From assembly GCF_012927745.1 (NCBI RefSeq), contig NZ_JABBKX010000008.1:1-64000 (forward strand): DNA of 64,000 nucleotides, in the 5' to 3' direction. The notes under the pieces were generated by a model. That model ran no database searches. It was not told where the DNA came from and was given only the letters and a program-made list of their open reading frames with translations. Source of the stretch: Neoroseomonas marina (GTDB taxonomy: Bacteria; Pseudomonadota; Alphaproteobacteria; Acetobacterales; Acetobacteraceae). Both the position numbers and the translations under genes were made by a program. Shown one piece after another: positions 8,418 through 16,757 of the stretch (its first letter is position 1; each line of letters opens with the position of its first letter).

Positions 8418-10081
8418 CGCAGGACCTCCAGTTCCCAGGCGCCGTCGCCATGCAGGCGCAGCACACGGTCCGCCGTGCCCGACCACGCGCGGGGATCGTG
8501 GGACACGAGCAGCAGAGCGCTGCCCTCGGCGCGCACCTGAGCGACGCCTTCCCGCAGCGCGGCGCGGGCGGCGCCGTCGAGCCCGGCTTCGGGCTCATCG
8601 AGGACGATCAGACGCGGGGCGCCGTGGAAGGCGCGTGCCAGCGCCACCAGCCGCGACTGCCCGCCCGACAGGCCGGCATCGGGCCCGGCGCCGTTCTCGT
8701 AGCCGCGCGGCAAGCGGCCGATCGCGGCATGGGCGCCGACGCGGCGCGCCGCCGCCACCGCGACCTCGGTGTCGCCACCGGCAAAGCGGCCGACATTCTC
8801 GATGACGCTGCCTTCGAGCAGCTGCGGTTCCTGCGGCAGGTACCCCAGGCGCGGGCCGATCTCGGCACGCGGGCTGCGCAGCGTGTCGTGGCCATCGAGC
8901 AGCACGCGTCCGGCTTCGGGCTCGGCGAGGCCGAGCAGCGCGCGGATCAGCGTGGTCTTCCCCGCACCGTTGCGCCCTGCGAGGACGAGGATGCCGCCGG
9001 GCGGCAGGATGAAGGACAGGTCCTCGACCAGCGGGCGCGGCGCGCCCGGCGCGCGGATGGTCAGGTCCTGCACCGCGAGGCCGGGCGGTGCGGCGGGATC
9101 CGGCGGCACCGCGGCGGGAGGGCGGCCGCGATGCGCGATGTCGACCAGCCGCCGGGCCGCCGCGATGCCGAGGCTCCAGTCCCGCCAATGCCCGACCAGA
9201 TGCACCACGGGGCGCGTCGCGAAGTTCACCATGGTCGCGGCGGCGAGCATCGAGCCCGGGGAGATCTCATGGCGTAGCAGCAGCCAGACGCCGGCACAGA
9301 CGATCGCGATCTGCTGCAGGAAGGTCGCGAATTCGAGCAGCCCGGCGAGCGCCTGCGCCTGGCGTTCGGCGGCGCCTCGGGTCCGCATCGCCTGGGCCTG
9401 GGCCGGCGCGAAACGGCCGAGCACGGCCGGCAGCAGCCCGAGGCCGAGCACCATGTCCCGCTGCGTCAGGCGGCCGACGAGGTCCCGCCGGGTCCGCGCC
9501 TCGTCCGTCGTCGCCGTCGAGACGACATCGCGCGTCGTCCGGTCGGCGAGCACGCCGAGCGCTGCCTGCAACAGCGCGGCGATCAGGGCCACGGCGAAGA
9601 ACAGCGGATGCAGCAGCCACAGGAACCCCAGCGCGACCGGGATGGAGAGCAGGTCGAGCACGTCGGCCGGCACCGAGCCGCCGAGCATGCGGCGCAGCTC
9701 GGCCACGTCCTGCAGCGCGCGGCCGGCGGCGACCCGGTCCCCGTCCAGGGCGACGCGCACCGTGGCCGCGAGCGCGCCGAGCTGCAGGCGTCGGCCGACC
9801 CGCTCGGCCAACCCGGCCAGCAATGCGGCGCGCAGGTGGCGCAAGGTGCCGCCCAGCAGCAGCGCGATCAGGAAGGCGAGGGCGAGCACCCACAGGCTGT
9901 CGAGGTTGTGGCTTTCCATCACGCCGTCGAAGGCGTGCATGGTCAGCAGCGGCGTCGTCAGCATCGTCGCCTGGATCGCCACCGACAGCAGGATGCAGAC
10001 CGCGAGCACCGGGGCCACCGAGGCGGGGGCTCGGCGGGGCAGGCGGCTCGCAGGTGCGGGCAGGCGCAGCGTGGCGCTCAT
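8414..10081 (-). CDS. Type I secretion ABC half-transporter, canonical ATPase motifs
   Basis: A 555-residue PrtD-type exporter subunit: membrane domain over about residues 20-310 (six predicted helices, for example VLAVCILLSVAIQAT, LWVLALAFLIALLLGG and IAIVCAGVWLLL), then a nucleotide-binding domain with Walker A GRNGAGKT, Q-loop YLPQEPQ, signature LSGGQ, Walker B LIVLDEPEAGLD and an H-loop SHD. All catalytic residues are present. There is no peptidase C39 domain. The gene overlaps its neighbours at both ends by four bases (upstream ABC gene stop; downstream HlyD start). Because it lies directly after a second half-transporter of the same type, the two may form a heterodimer, while single-gene homodimers are the rule for PrtD systems. 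The likely cargo is the RTX protein at 15954-16754. Confidence 0.92.
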   Translation of the reverse strand: MSATLRLPAPASRLPRRAPASVAPVLAVCILLSVAIQATMLTTPLLTMHAFDGVMESHNLDSLWVLALAFLIALLLGGTLRHLRAALLAGLAERVGRRLQLGALAATVRVALDGDRVAAGRALQDVAELRRMLGGSVPADVLDLLSIPVALGFLWLLHPLFFAVALIAALLQAALGVLADRTTRDVVSTATTDEARTRRDLVGRLTQRDMVLGLGLLPAVLGRFAPAQAQAMRTRGAAERQAQALAGLLEFATFLQQIAIVCAGVWLLLRHEISPGSMLAAATMVNFATRPVVHLVGHWRDWSLGIAAARRLVDIAHRGRPPAAVPPDPAAPPGLAVQDLTIRAPGAPRPLVEDLSFILPPGGILVLAGRNGAGKTTLIRALLGLAEPEAGRVLLDGHDTLRSPRAEIGPRLGYLPQEPQLLEGSVIENVGRFAGGDTEVAVAAARRVGAHAAIGRLPRGYENGAGPDAGLSGGQSRLVALARAFHGAPRLIVLDEPEAGLDGAARAALREGVAQVRAEGSALLLVSHDPRAWSGTADRVLRLHGDGAWELEVLR

Positions 10082-11796
10082 GCGGCCCCCGGGCCTGCCA
10101 GGCGGCGGGCTGGTTGCGGCAGGGCCCGGGCGCGCTGGGCACCCGCGAGGAGCGCACGGCGGGCGGCGGGCTCGTCCAGGCGGCCTTCATGCAGCGTGAG
10201 GACGCGCCCCGCCGCGCGGACCAGGCCTTCGCGGTGCGAGGTGAAGATGACTGCCGTGCCGGCCGCGGCGAGCGCGGCGATCATGGCGAGGACGGCGGCT
10301 TCGCCCTCGGCGTCGAGATAGGCCGCCGGTTCGTCCAGCAGCACCAGGCGCGGCCGGCCATAGATGGCCCGTGCCAGCGCGATCCGCTGGCGCTGGCCCA
10401 TCGACAGCAGGTTGCGGCCGCCCACGCGCGTGGAGAAGCCGTGCGGCAGCCCGGCGATCATGCGCATCGCGCCGGCGAGTCGCGCCGCGGCGATCACCAT
10501 CTCCATGTCCGGCTTGTCGTCCAGCCGGGCGATCGCCTCGGCAACCGTCGCTTCGGCGAGCACGGGTTCCTGCGGCAGGTAGCCGATGTGGCGCGCGAGG
10601 TCCGTCCGATCCCACTGGGACGTGGCATGGCCGTCGAGCAGCACATCGCCGGCATTGCTGCCCTGGAAGCCCAGCAGCACGCGCAGCAGCGTCGACTTGC
10701 CGCAGCCGGGCGGGCCCGCGAGCGCCACGACGTCGCCCGGCGCCACCACGAGGTTCACGTCACGCAGCAGCGGGCGTGCCGCACCGGGCAGGACCAGCGT
10801 CACATGGTCCACCACGAGACGGCCTTCGGGACAGGGGAAGGCGCGGGTGCCGGCGGCCGGCGCCGACTCATCGGTCGCGAGCAGGCGTTCGAGCCGCCGC
10901 CAGGCCGCGCGCGAGGCGGCCGCGTCCTCGATCTGGCCGCCGATGCGGGAGAACGGATCCATCACCCGCGCCGTCAGGAGCAGCCCGGCCAGCAGGCCGT
11001 AGCCGGACGAACTGCCGCCGATCGCCAGCAGCACCCCGACCGCGACCGCCCCGCCCTGCGCCACGGCGTAGAGCGTCGCCGTCGCGGCCTGGGCGAGGCG
11101 CACGGTGCCCTGGGCGCGCCGCAACCCGCCGGCGCCGCGCGCCAGCATCGACGCCCAGCGGCCGACCAGCGCCGGCAGCATGCCCATGGCCTCGACCGCT
11201 TCGGCGGCACGGGCGGCGTCCGCCACGAGGGCCGCGCCGCGGGCGGAGGCATCGTTCACTTCCACCAGGGCTTCCCGCGTCGCCCGTTCGGCCGCCAGGC
11301 CGAACAGCAGGGCGAGGCCCGCCGCGGCGAGGGCGAAGAGGGCGAAGGCCCAGTGGAACACCGTCAGCAGGAGGAGGAGGGCGGGCACCAGCACGATGTC
11401 GAGCGCGACCGCCGAGAGCGGCCCCATGACGCCGCGACGCACACCCTCGATGTCGCGCAGCGCCTGTTCGGCCGCCGCTGCCGGCACGGCCGCACGCGCC
11501 GTCGCGGCAGCCATGGCGCGCGCCGTGAGCCGCCGCACGAGTTGTTCCGATGTCGCGAGCAGGATGCGTTGGCGCAGCGCCGTCAGGGCGACCGCCGCCA
11601 CCGCGACCAGGATGAAGCCGGCCGCCAGGCCGACCGCGGTCGGGATGCTGCCGGTCGGCACCACCAGGGCATAGAACTGGACCGTGACCAGCACGAGGGC
11701 GAACGGCCCCAGCGCCCCCGCCAGGCCAAGCAGGGCCGCCGCACGCGTGCTGCGTGCCAGCTCCCCTGCCAGTCCGGTCATGGCGGCGGAGGCCAT
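10078..11796 (-). CDS. Type I secretion ABC half-transporter with altered signature motif
   Basis: A 572-residue ABC exporter subunit, membrane domain (about residues 20-315) plus ATPase domain. Walker A is GPPGCGKST, Q-loop YLPQEPV, Walker B LVLLDEPAAYLD and H-loop TSHRE, all intact, but the signature reads LSMGQ instead of LSGGQ. In a heterodimer this weakened signature would face the Walker A/B of the partner encoded next door (8414-10081), giving one normal and one modified ATP site, as known for asymmetric ABC exporters. ATG 11796 is used because it follows the previous stop by two bases; the open frame upstream of it (to 12240) has no ABC resemblance and overlaps another gene. The stop overlaps the next ABC gene start by four bases. 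Confidence 0.9.
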   Translation of the reverse strand: MASAAMTGLAGELARSTRAAALLGLAGALGPFALVLVTVQFYALVVPTGSIPTAVGLAAGFILVAVAAVALTALRQRILLATSEQLVRRLTARAMAAATARAAVPAAAAEQALRDIEGVRRGVMGPLSAVALDIVLVPALLLLLTVFHWAFALFALAAAGLALLFGLAAERATREALVEVNDASARGAALVADAARAAEAVEAMGMLPALVGRWASMLARGAGGLRRAQGTVRLAQAATATLYAVAQGGAVAVGVLLAIGGSSSGYGLLAGLLLTARVMDPFSRIGGQIEDAAASRAAWRRLERLLATDESAPAAGTRAFPCPEGRLVVDHVTLVLPGAARPLLRDVNLVVAPGDVVALAGPPGCGKSTLLRVLLGFQGSNAGDVLLDGHATSQWDRTDLARHIGYLPQEPVLAEATVAEAIARLDDKPDMEMVIAAARLAGAMRMIAGLPHGFSTRVGGRNLLSMGQRQRIALARAIYGRPRLVLLDEPAAYLDAEGEAAVLAMIAALAAAGTAVIFTSHREGLVRAAGRVLTLHEGRLDEPAARRALLAGAQRARALPQPARRLAGPGAA

Positions 11797-11798
11797 GG

Positions 11799-12509
11799 TC
11801 AGCGGGCAAGCCCGCCCGCAACCGCCAGCGCGGCAACGCCGGCCGCGACGAGCACCAGCACGAGGACGATCGTCCACCCGCCCTGGCGGCGTCGCGGCCG
11901 CACGGCGGGTGCCGGCGTCGGCAGGGCGGCGAGCCGCTCGTCCAGCCGGGTCATCCACAGCGTCAGGGTCTCGACCTTCTCCGCCAACTGCCCCTGCGTC
12001 CGCAGGAGGGAGTCGAGCTGTCCCCGATCCCCGCCCTCGGGCACGCGGGCGGCGATGCTGCGGATATCCTCGTGCAGGCGGCGCTGGCCCGCCGCGACGG
12101 CCTCGACGGCGCGCTGCAGGCCGCCATCGGACAGCGGCTGTTCCTCGGCCGCCGGCCTCGGGATCCGGACCGGGACGGGCATTTCGGTGCCGTCGGCGGC
12201 GCGGGCCAGGACGGCAAGATCCGCGCGGCGGCGGATCCATTCCGGCTGGAGCGGAATCTCGAAGGCATGGCAGCCGTCTCCGATCCCCGCCTTGGCGAGG
12301 TCGGGCCGCGCGAAGTCGGCGACCGTGCGGAACACCACCTCGCTGCCGAGGCGGATCTCCACCACCACGCGTTCATCGGGCGCGGAGGCGTTCCACACCC
12401 AGCCGTACAGGCGATCGGGTGTCGCGTTGTCGACCAGGCCGCGAAGTTCGGTGGTGCGCGCGGACGCGCCTTCAGGCCGCGACAGGGTCGGAGCTGTCTC
12501 GGATGGCAT
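11799..12509 (-). CDS. Beta-domain / coiled-coil protein with C-terminal membrane anchor
   Basis: The 236-residue product starts at ATG 12509 behind GGAAGGAGGA and overlaps the end of the GT4 gene by 38 bases. Residues ~20-100 (GLVDNATPDRLYGWVWN... VVVEIRLGSEVV ... GIGDGCHAFEIPL) match a small beta domain often found in, or next to, alphaproteobacterial glycosyltransferases and type I secretion loci. Residues ~135-200 are Gln/Leu/Arg-rich with heptad-like spacing, likely a coiled coil, and a basic stretch PRRRQGG precedes one C-terminal membrane helix (TIVLVLVLVAAGVAALAVAG). It would therefore sit on the inner membrane with its domain in the cytoplasm. Function unknown; tethering glycosyltransferases to the exporter encoded downstream is a plausible inference. 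Confidence 0.75.
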   Translation of the reverse strand: MPSETAPTLSRPEGASARTTELRGLVDNATPDRLYGWVWNASAPDERVVVEIRLGSEVVFRTVADFARPDLAKAGIGDGCHAFEIPLQPEWIRRRADLAVLARAADGTEMPVPVRIPRPAAEEQPLSDGGLQRAVEAVAAGQRRLHEDIRSIAARVPEGGDRGQLDSLLRTQGQLAEKVETLTLWMTRLDERLAALPTPAPAVRPRRRQGGWTIVLVLVLVAAGVAALAVAGGLAR

Positions 12510-13761
12510 GCTCTGTCCTCCTTCCGGTGACGGGGGAGAGGGTTCGATAGAAGGCGAGGTGCTGCGCCGCGGCGGCCCCGAAATCGGGCGGTGCGACGAT
12601 GCCCTCGACGAGCCGCTGCCAGAGGCCCGGTGTCTCGATCGCGTTGCGCAGGACGGCGGACAGCCCGGCGGCGTCGCCGATCGGGGCCAGCAGCCCATCG
12701 ACGCCGTCGCACACCAGCTCCGCCATGCCGCCAGCATTGCCGCAGATCACCGGCCTGCGATGGCGGAAGGCCTCGAGGATCACGAGCGGCGCGTTCTCCC
12801 ACCAGATCGACGGCACCACGACCCAGTCGGCGGCGGCGATCCGCGCGGCGAGCTCGCCGGCGGCATAGGCGCCGTGGTGGGCGGCGTCGGGCGCCGCCGT
12901 CAGGGCTGCGGCGAACTCCGCGCGGAAGGCGTCCGACTGCCAGGCGGTGCCGCCATGCACAGCGAGGCCATGCGACACGCCGTCGCGCGTGAGGCGCGCC
13001 GAGGCGTCGAGCGCGACCAGCGTGCCCTTGAAGCGATTCACGTTGCCGAAGACGGCGAAGCGGTCCCGTCGGCCGTCCGCGGGCAACCGGTGCGGCGCCG
13101 GCGCGGCCGCGGCGACGGCATTGCCGAGGATGTGGAAGCGATCCGCATCCCATCCGGCGGCGACGAAGCGGTCACGCAGGAATCGGCTGGGCGATACCAG
13201 CGCGTCGAAGGCCGTGAAGGCGCCGCGGATGCCAAGGTCGCGCAAGGCGAGATCGCCGGGTGCGCGGTCGGGCAGGCAGGTGCGGCACGCATCTTGCGCC
13301 GGCCCGGCGCAGCGCCGGCCGTCGGTCGTGAGCAACTGGCCCTCGCGTGGGCAGATGCAGAAATAGTCGTGCAGGGTCGCGACCATGGCCGCCCGCGGCG
13401 CGGCACGGCGCAGCATGTCGATGCCTTCCATGCCCCACAGCAGCGGGTGATGCAGATGCACGACATCGGGGGCGAGCCGCTCGATCATCGGCGCGATCGC
13501 GGCCAGGCCGTAGACGTCGCCCTGCGACAGGTAGAAGCGGTCGAACTCGTCCAGCGAGACGAGCATCTCGTCGGCCCTGTCGCCCGCGGCCTGCAGCAGC
13601 GTGCCGGGACGCCGTTCGCGCAGCAGGGCGGTGACCCCGGCCAGGAAGAGGCCGTCGGCGCCGTGCTCGTCGCGCAGCGCCCGGAACAGGCCGAGGGCGA
13701 AGGCCTCGGTGCCGCCGGGCTGCAGCGCCGGATGGTTGTGGGTGAGGAACAGGACGCGCAT
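12472..13761 (-). CDS. GT4-family glycosyltransferase
   Basis: A 429-residue GT-B fold transferase. The N-terminus MRVLFLTHNHPALQPGGTE is typical, with the GG loop that binds acceptor or nucleotide sugar; residues ~105-150 hold the VVHLHHP motif and a Cys-rich loop (CICP, RRCAG, DACRTCLP) seen in a GT4 subgroup; the C-terminal half has FGNVNRFKGT and WWENAPLVILEAFRHRRPVI, the E-x7-E donor-binding region. No signal peptide or membrane helix, so it acts at the cytoplasmic face. It starts only four bases after the stop of the GT2 gene and its end overlaps the membrane-anchored protein gene. Sugar donor and acceptor cannot be told from sequence. Confidence 0.9.
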   Translation of the reverse strand: MRVLFLTHNHPALQPGGTEAFALGLFRALRDEHGADGLFLAGVTALLRERRPGTLLQAAGDRADEMLVSLDEFDRFYLSQGDVYGLAAIAPMIERLAPDVVHLHHPLLWGMEGIDMLRRAAPRAAMVATLHDYFCICPREGQLLTTDGRRCAGPAQDACRTCLPDRAPGDLALRDLGIRGAFTAFDALVSPSRFLRDRFVAAGWDADRFHILGNAVAAAAPAPHRLPADGRRDRFAVFGNVNRFKGTLVALDASARLTRDGVSHGLAVHGGTAWQSDAFRAEFAAALTAAPDAAHHGAYAAGELAARIAAADWVVVPSIWWENAPLVILEAFRHRRPVICGNAGGMAELVCDGVDGLLAPIGDAAGLSAVLRNAIETPGLWQRLVEGIVAPPDFGAAAAQHLAFYRTLSPVTGRRTEHAIRDSSDPVAA

Positions 13762-13765
13762 CGGG

Positions 13766-15901
13766 CTATCCCGCGCCGTGGCGCGCCATCAGCGCCGCGA
13801 TGGCGCCATCCCAGCGCCGGTGATGCAGGCGGCGATTGATCGCCCCCGCGAGCGTCCTTGCATGCCCATCATGGAGCGCGATGGACTGGCGCTCGAAGTG
13901 AAAGAGCTCCGCGTCCGGCTCGTAGGCGATCTCGTCCCCCTGCGTCCGCAACTTCAGACAGAGGTCGGAATCCTCGAAGTCGCCGACGATGTAGTCGGTG
14001 CAGAACCCGGCGACCCGCTCGAAGGCGGCGCGTCGCACCAGCAGCGCCGCACCCGTGATGGCGGGCACGCGGCGCGCCGTGAGCGCGTCGGGATGACGAC
14101 GCGGGAAGCCCTTGCAGTAATGGTCGTTCAGCCAGACGCCGTCCTCGCCGCGCCGGAAGAACAGTCCCGCATGCTGGATGGATCCCTCGTCGAACAGCAG
14201 CCGCGGGCCCACCGCCGCAAGGCGTCGGTCGCGCCCCAGCCGCGCGAGCATCACGCCGAGCCACCCCGGCGCCGCCGGCAGGACGTCCGAATTGAGGAAG
14301 AGCAGGGCGGGGGCCAGGGCTTCGGCAGCGCCGGCGTTGCACGCCGCGGCGTAGCCGCCGTTGCGCGGCATCACCACGAGCCGCAGGGGCAGCCCGTGCA
14401 TCGCCGCCATGCCGCGCAGCAGGTGCTCGACCTCATGCCGCTGTTCCGGGCTGTCGAGCACGTAGATGAGATCCGCGCGGCGCGTCTCCTCGTCGCGCGC
14501 GAAGGCGGCGAGCTGGAAACGCAGGAAGCGCAGGTTGCGGTAGAGTGGCACGACGAGGCTGGCGCGCGGACGGCTGCGCCGCTGCGGTCCCAGCGCGACA
14601 ACCTCGGCCGTGCCGGTGGCGGAGCGGCGAGCGGCAACGTGCAACGCGGCCGCGGCGGGGCCGATGCAATCGTCCAGCAGCGCCGGGGTCACCGCCGAGG
14701 CGTGGACGGCCCGCAGCACGAGGTCGCGCGCCACATGCGGCGGCATCAGCCCGGGCGGCGCCGCGACCTCGACTTCGGTGCCGCCGGTGAGCCTCGCCGC
14801 GAGGCGCCATTGCGCGGTGCCGGCCGGATCGGCGCCGGGGAGGTACGCGACGAAGCCCGGCCGGTCATCGGCCTGTCCGAACGGCGCGGTCGCGAAGCGG
14901 CGGAGGATGTCGGGCCTCGGCACCCGATTCAGCCCGGCCGCGGCCAAGGGCAGCGAGCGTCCGGGCGCCCGCAGTTCGAGCGATGCGATGAGGCCGAGGG
15001 GATCGCGCAGCCAGCCGCACAGGAAGACGCCGCCGGCGTGATCGGAGAGCGCGAGGTCGAGGCCCGCGCCGATCGGACGTGTCGGATCCGCGACGCGTGT
15101 GGGACGGGATGGCGCGAGGAGCTGTGCCTCCCGCAGGACGCTCGCCGCGCGGGCATCGTTCACGGCGCGCGTCGCCAGGGCGCGCAGCAATGCCGGCGCG
15201 CGCCTTCGCCCTGCGATCGCATCGCGCGTGAGCGTCGACAGCGTCGCCGCGCCCTTGCGCGCATCGAGCCGGACCGGCCGGGCCGGCGCGGGGGGAAGAA
15301 GGATGGCGTCCGCGTCGTGCGCCGCGTCGAGCAGCATCACGCGCCCGGTCGGGCGGCCGGCGCGGCGCAGCGCGTCATCGGACAGGAGGCGCCAGACGCC
15401 GTCCGGCGCCTGCGGGACCAGCCAGGCCGACAGGCCGTTGCTGGGCGCCGCCAGGCACGGCGCGGGATCGGCGGCGTCCACGAGGGCACGGCAGAGGGCC
15501 GACAGGCCGGGATCGGCCGAGGCGCGCAGCATCGTGGCGCAGGTCACGGCGAGGAAGCGGAGTACGGCGTCGCGGTCCGCGCCGGCGAAGCCTTGCGCGA
15601 ACGCCGCCGGGTTCAGGGGTTCGGAGAGGAGGAAGGCACCCAGCCTCTCCCCGCCGATGTGCAGGATCGCTTCGTGCCCCGCGGCCGCCTGCATGACCTG
15701 CCGCGCCGCATGGATGAGGCGCGGCGCCTGCGGCGAGCCGAGAAGCAGCGATGCGCTGGGTGGGGGCAGGGGACGTCCGGCGACGGTCAGCGCCGTCGCG
15801 CCGGCCGGCAGCGGTCCCGCCAGCGGCAGGTCGAGCAGCATGATGCCGCCGGGTGTCAGGGCCAGCCGCGGCATGCCGCCGGCATCCTGCCAGGGGGACA
15901 C
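13766..15901 (-). CDS. GT2-family glycosyltransferase with long N-terminal region
   Basis: This 711-residue protein has a C-terminal GT-A (GT2) transferase domain, about residues 430-680: RASLVVPLYRNLRFL, RNGGYAAACNAGA, FLNSDVLPA (metal/donor-binding Asp) and GDFEDSDLCLKLR. The first ~400 residues are Ala/Leu/Arg-rich with beta segments such as AGGVFLCGWLRDPLG and GFVAYLPGAD, resembling the extra domain of other alphaproteobacterial GT2 proteins; no function is known for it. The start is either GTG 15901 (used here) or ATG 15874 (MPRLALTPGG); neither has a strong ribosome site. The gene follows the RTX gene by 52 bases and precedes the GT4 gene by four, placing it in the same transcription unit. 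Confidence 0.85.
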   Translation of the reverse strand: MSPWQDAGGMPRLALTPGGIMLLDLPLAGPLPAGATALTVAGRPLPPPSASLLLGSPQAPRLIHAARQVMQAAAGHEAILHIGGERLGAFLLSEPLNPAAFAQGFAGADRDAVLRFLAVTCATMLRASADPGLSALCRALVDAADPAPCLAAPSNGLSAWLVPQAPDGVWRLLSDDALRRAGRPTGRVMLLDAAHDADAILLPPAPARPVRLDARKGAATLSTLTRDAIAGRRRAPALLRALATRAVNDARAASVLREAQLLAPSRPTRVADPTRPIGAGLDLALSDHAGGVFLCGWLRDPLGLIASLELRAPGRSLPLAAAGLNRVPRPDILRRFATAPFGQADDRPGFVAYLPGADPAGTAQWRLAARLTGGTEVEVAAPPGLMPPHVARDLVLRAVHASAVTPALLDDCIGPAAAALHVAARRSATGTAEVVALGPQRRSRPRASLVVPLYRNLRFLRFQLAAFARDEETRRADLIYVLDSPEQRHEVEHLLRGMAAMHGLPLRLVVMPRNGGYAAACNAGAAEALAPALLFLNSDVLPAAPGWLGVMLARLGRDRRLAAVGPRLLFDEGSIQHAGLFFRRGEDGVWLNDHYCKGFPRRHPDALTARRVPAITGAALLVRRAAFERVAGFCTDYIVGDFEDSDLCLKLRTQGDEIAYEPDAELFHFERQSIALHDGHARTLAGAINRRLHHRRWDGAIAALMARHGAG

Positions 15902-15953
15902 GGAAAGTCCCCCTGGCGCTGCCGCGATGGTGCGCTGGGTATCCAGAGTGACC

Positions 15954-16754
15954 TCAGACGATCTTCACGTAACTGGACAGATTGCTGAGCAGGTCTTCCG
16001 TGGACACGCCGACCAGCTTGATCTGGTCGCCGTCGCCGAGGCTGATCACGGCGCCGGTGTCGTCGCTGGAGATGCGACCGACGAGGTCCTGCGCGCTGGT
16101 GATGCCGCTGCCGTTGATGTTCGCCTGGATGGCGATGACATCCTCGCCAGGCCGGAAGTCCAGCACGACGTCGCGACCGAAGCCGCTCTCGAAGTAGAAG
16201 GTGTCTTCCCCGGTGCCGCCCACCAGCGTGTCGGCCCCGGCGTTCCCGGCCAGGAAGTCGCTGCCGGCGCCACCGAACAGCAGGTCGTTGCCCTGCCCAC
16301 CGATCAGCACGTCGTTGTCCGCGCCGCCATCGAGCAGGTCGTCGCCGCGCCCGCCGAACAGGACGTCATTGCCGTCCTGGCCGAAGAGGTAGTCGCCCGA
16401 GGGCGGCCCCGCGCCGTCGCCATGGCCAGGCCCGTGTCCGTGGCCGTTGTCGGGGCCATGGCCCTGACCCTTGCCGTGACCCTGGCCATTCTCATGGCCG
16501 CGTCCCGGATGGTCATCGCGGTCCTTGCCATGTCCTCGGCCGTGGTCGTCGTCGTCGCGACCCGGTCGGCCCCGACGCGCTTCGTCACCGCCGAAGACGA
16601 TATCGTCCCCCTGACCGGCGAAGACAGTATCGGAGCCGCCAAATGTTGCGATGAGATTGTCGAAGCTTCCGGGTGCGTCCCGATCAGCGTCGACGAGGTC
16701 GGATCCGTTCGTCCCAAATATTTGCCCGCCAGGCAGTGTTGCGAAATCGGCCAT
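15954..16754 (-). CDS. Small RTX protein with His/Gly/Asp-rich insert (likely type I secretion cargo)
   Basis: A 266-residue acidic protein without N-terminal signal. Nonapeptide Ca-binding repeats occur in two blocks: one near residues 38-54 (GGSDTVFAGQGDDIVFGG) and a larger one at ~120-190 (GQDGNDVLFGGRGDDLLDGG, GGQGNDLLFGG, GNAGADTLVGGTGEDTF). Between them lies a ~65-residue low-complexity stretch made almost only of G, H, D, R, P, K and N (repeats such as GHGKGQGHGP and NGHGHGPGHGDG). The C-terminal 75 residues form the beta-rich domain typical of type I secretion substrates and end in SSYVKIV, a hydrophobic tail like known export signals. The ATG is three bases after the regulator stop with GGAAGGA inside the regulator's last codons. 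It is much shorter than most RTX adhesins, and no enzymatic domain is visible; a Ca- and metal-binding surface protein is the best guess. Confidence 0.88.
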   Translation of the reverse strand: MADFATLPGGQIFGTNGSDLVDADRDAPGSFDNLIATFGGSDTVFAGQGDDIVFGGDEARRGRPGRDDDDHGRGHGKDRDDHPGRGHENGQGHGKGQGHGPDNGHGHGPGHGDGAGPPSGDYLFGQDGNDVLFGGRGDDLLDGGADNDVLIGGQGNDLLFGGAGSDFLAGNAGADTLVGGTGEDTFYFESGFGRDVVLDFRPGEDVIAIQANINGSGITSAQDLVGRISSDDTGAVISLGDGDQIKLVGVSTEDLLSNLSSYVKIV

Positions 16755-16757
16755 GGC

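Noticed and set aside
9088-13839. A 4.7-kb plus-strand open frame and similar long frames at 3340-7134 and 13601-15988
   Set aside because: They lie opposite well-supported minus-strand ABC, glycosyltransferase and secretion genes. Their residues are dominated by Arg, Ala, Gly, Pro and His with no domain, as expected of antisense frames in G+C-rich coding DNA.
16390-16560. Repetitive DNA inside the RTX gene as a possible tandem-repeat or CRISPR-like array
   Set aside because: The repeats are irregular codon-level repeats of Gly-His/Asp within an intact reading frame, without spacers or constant unit length.
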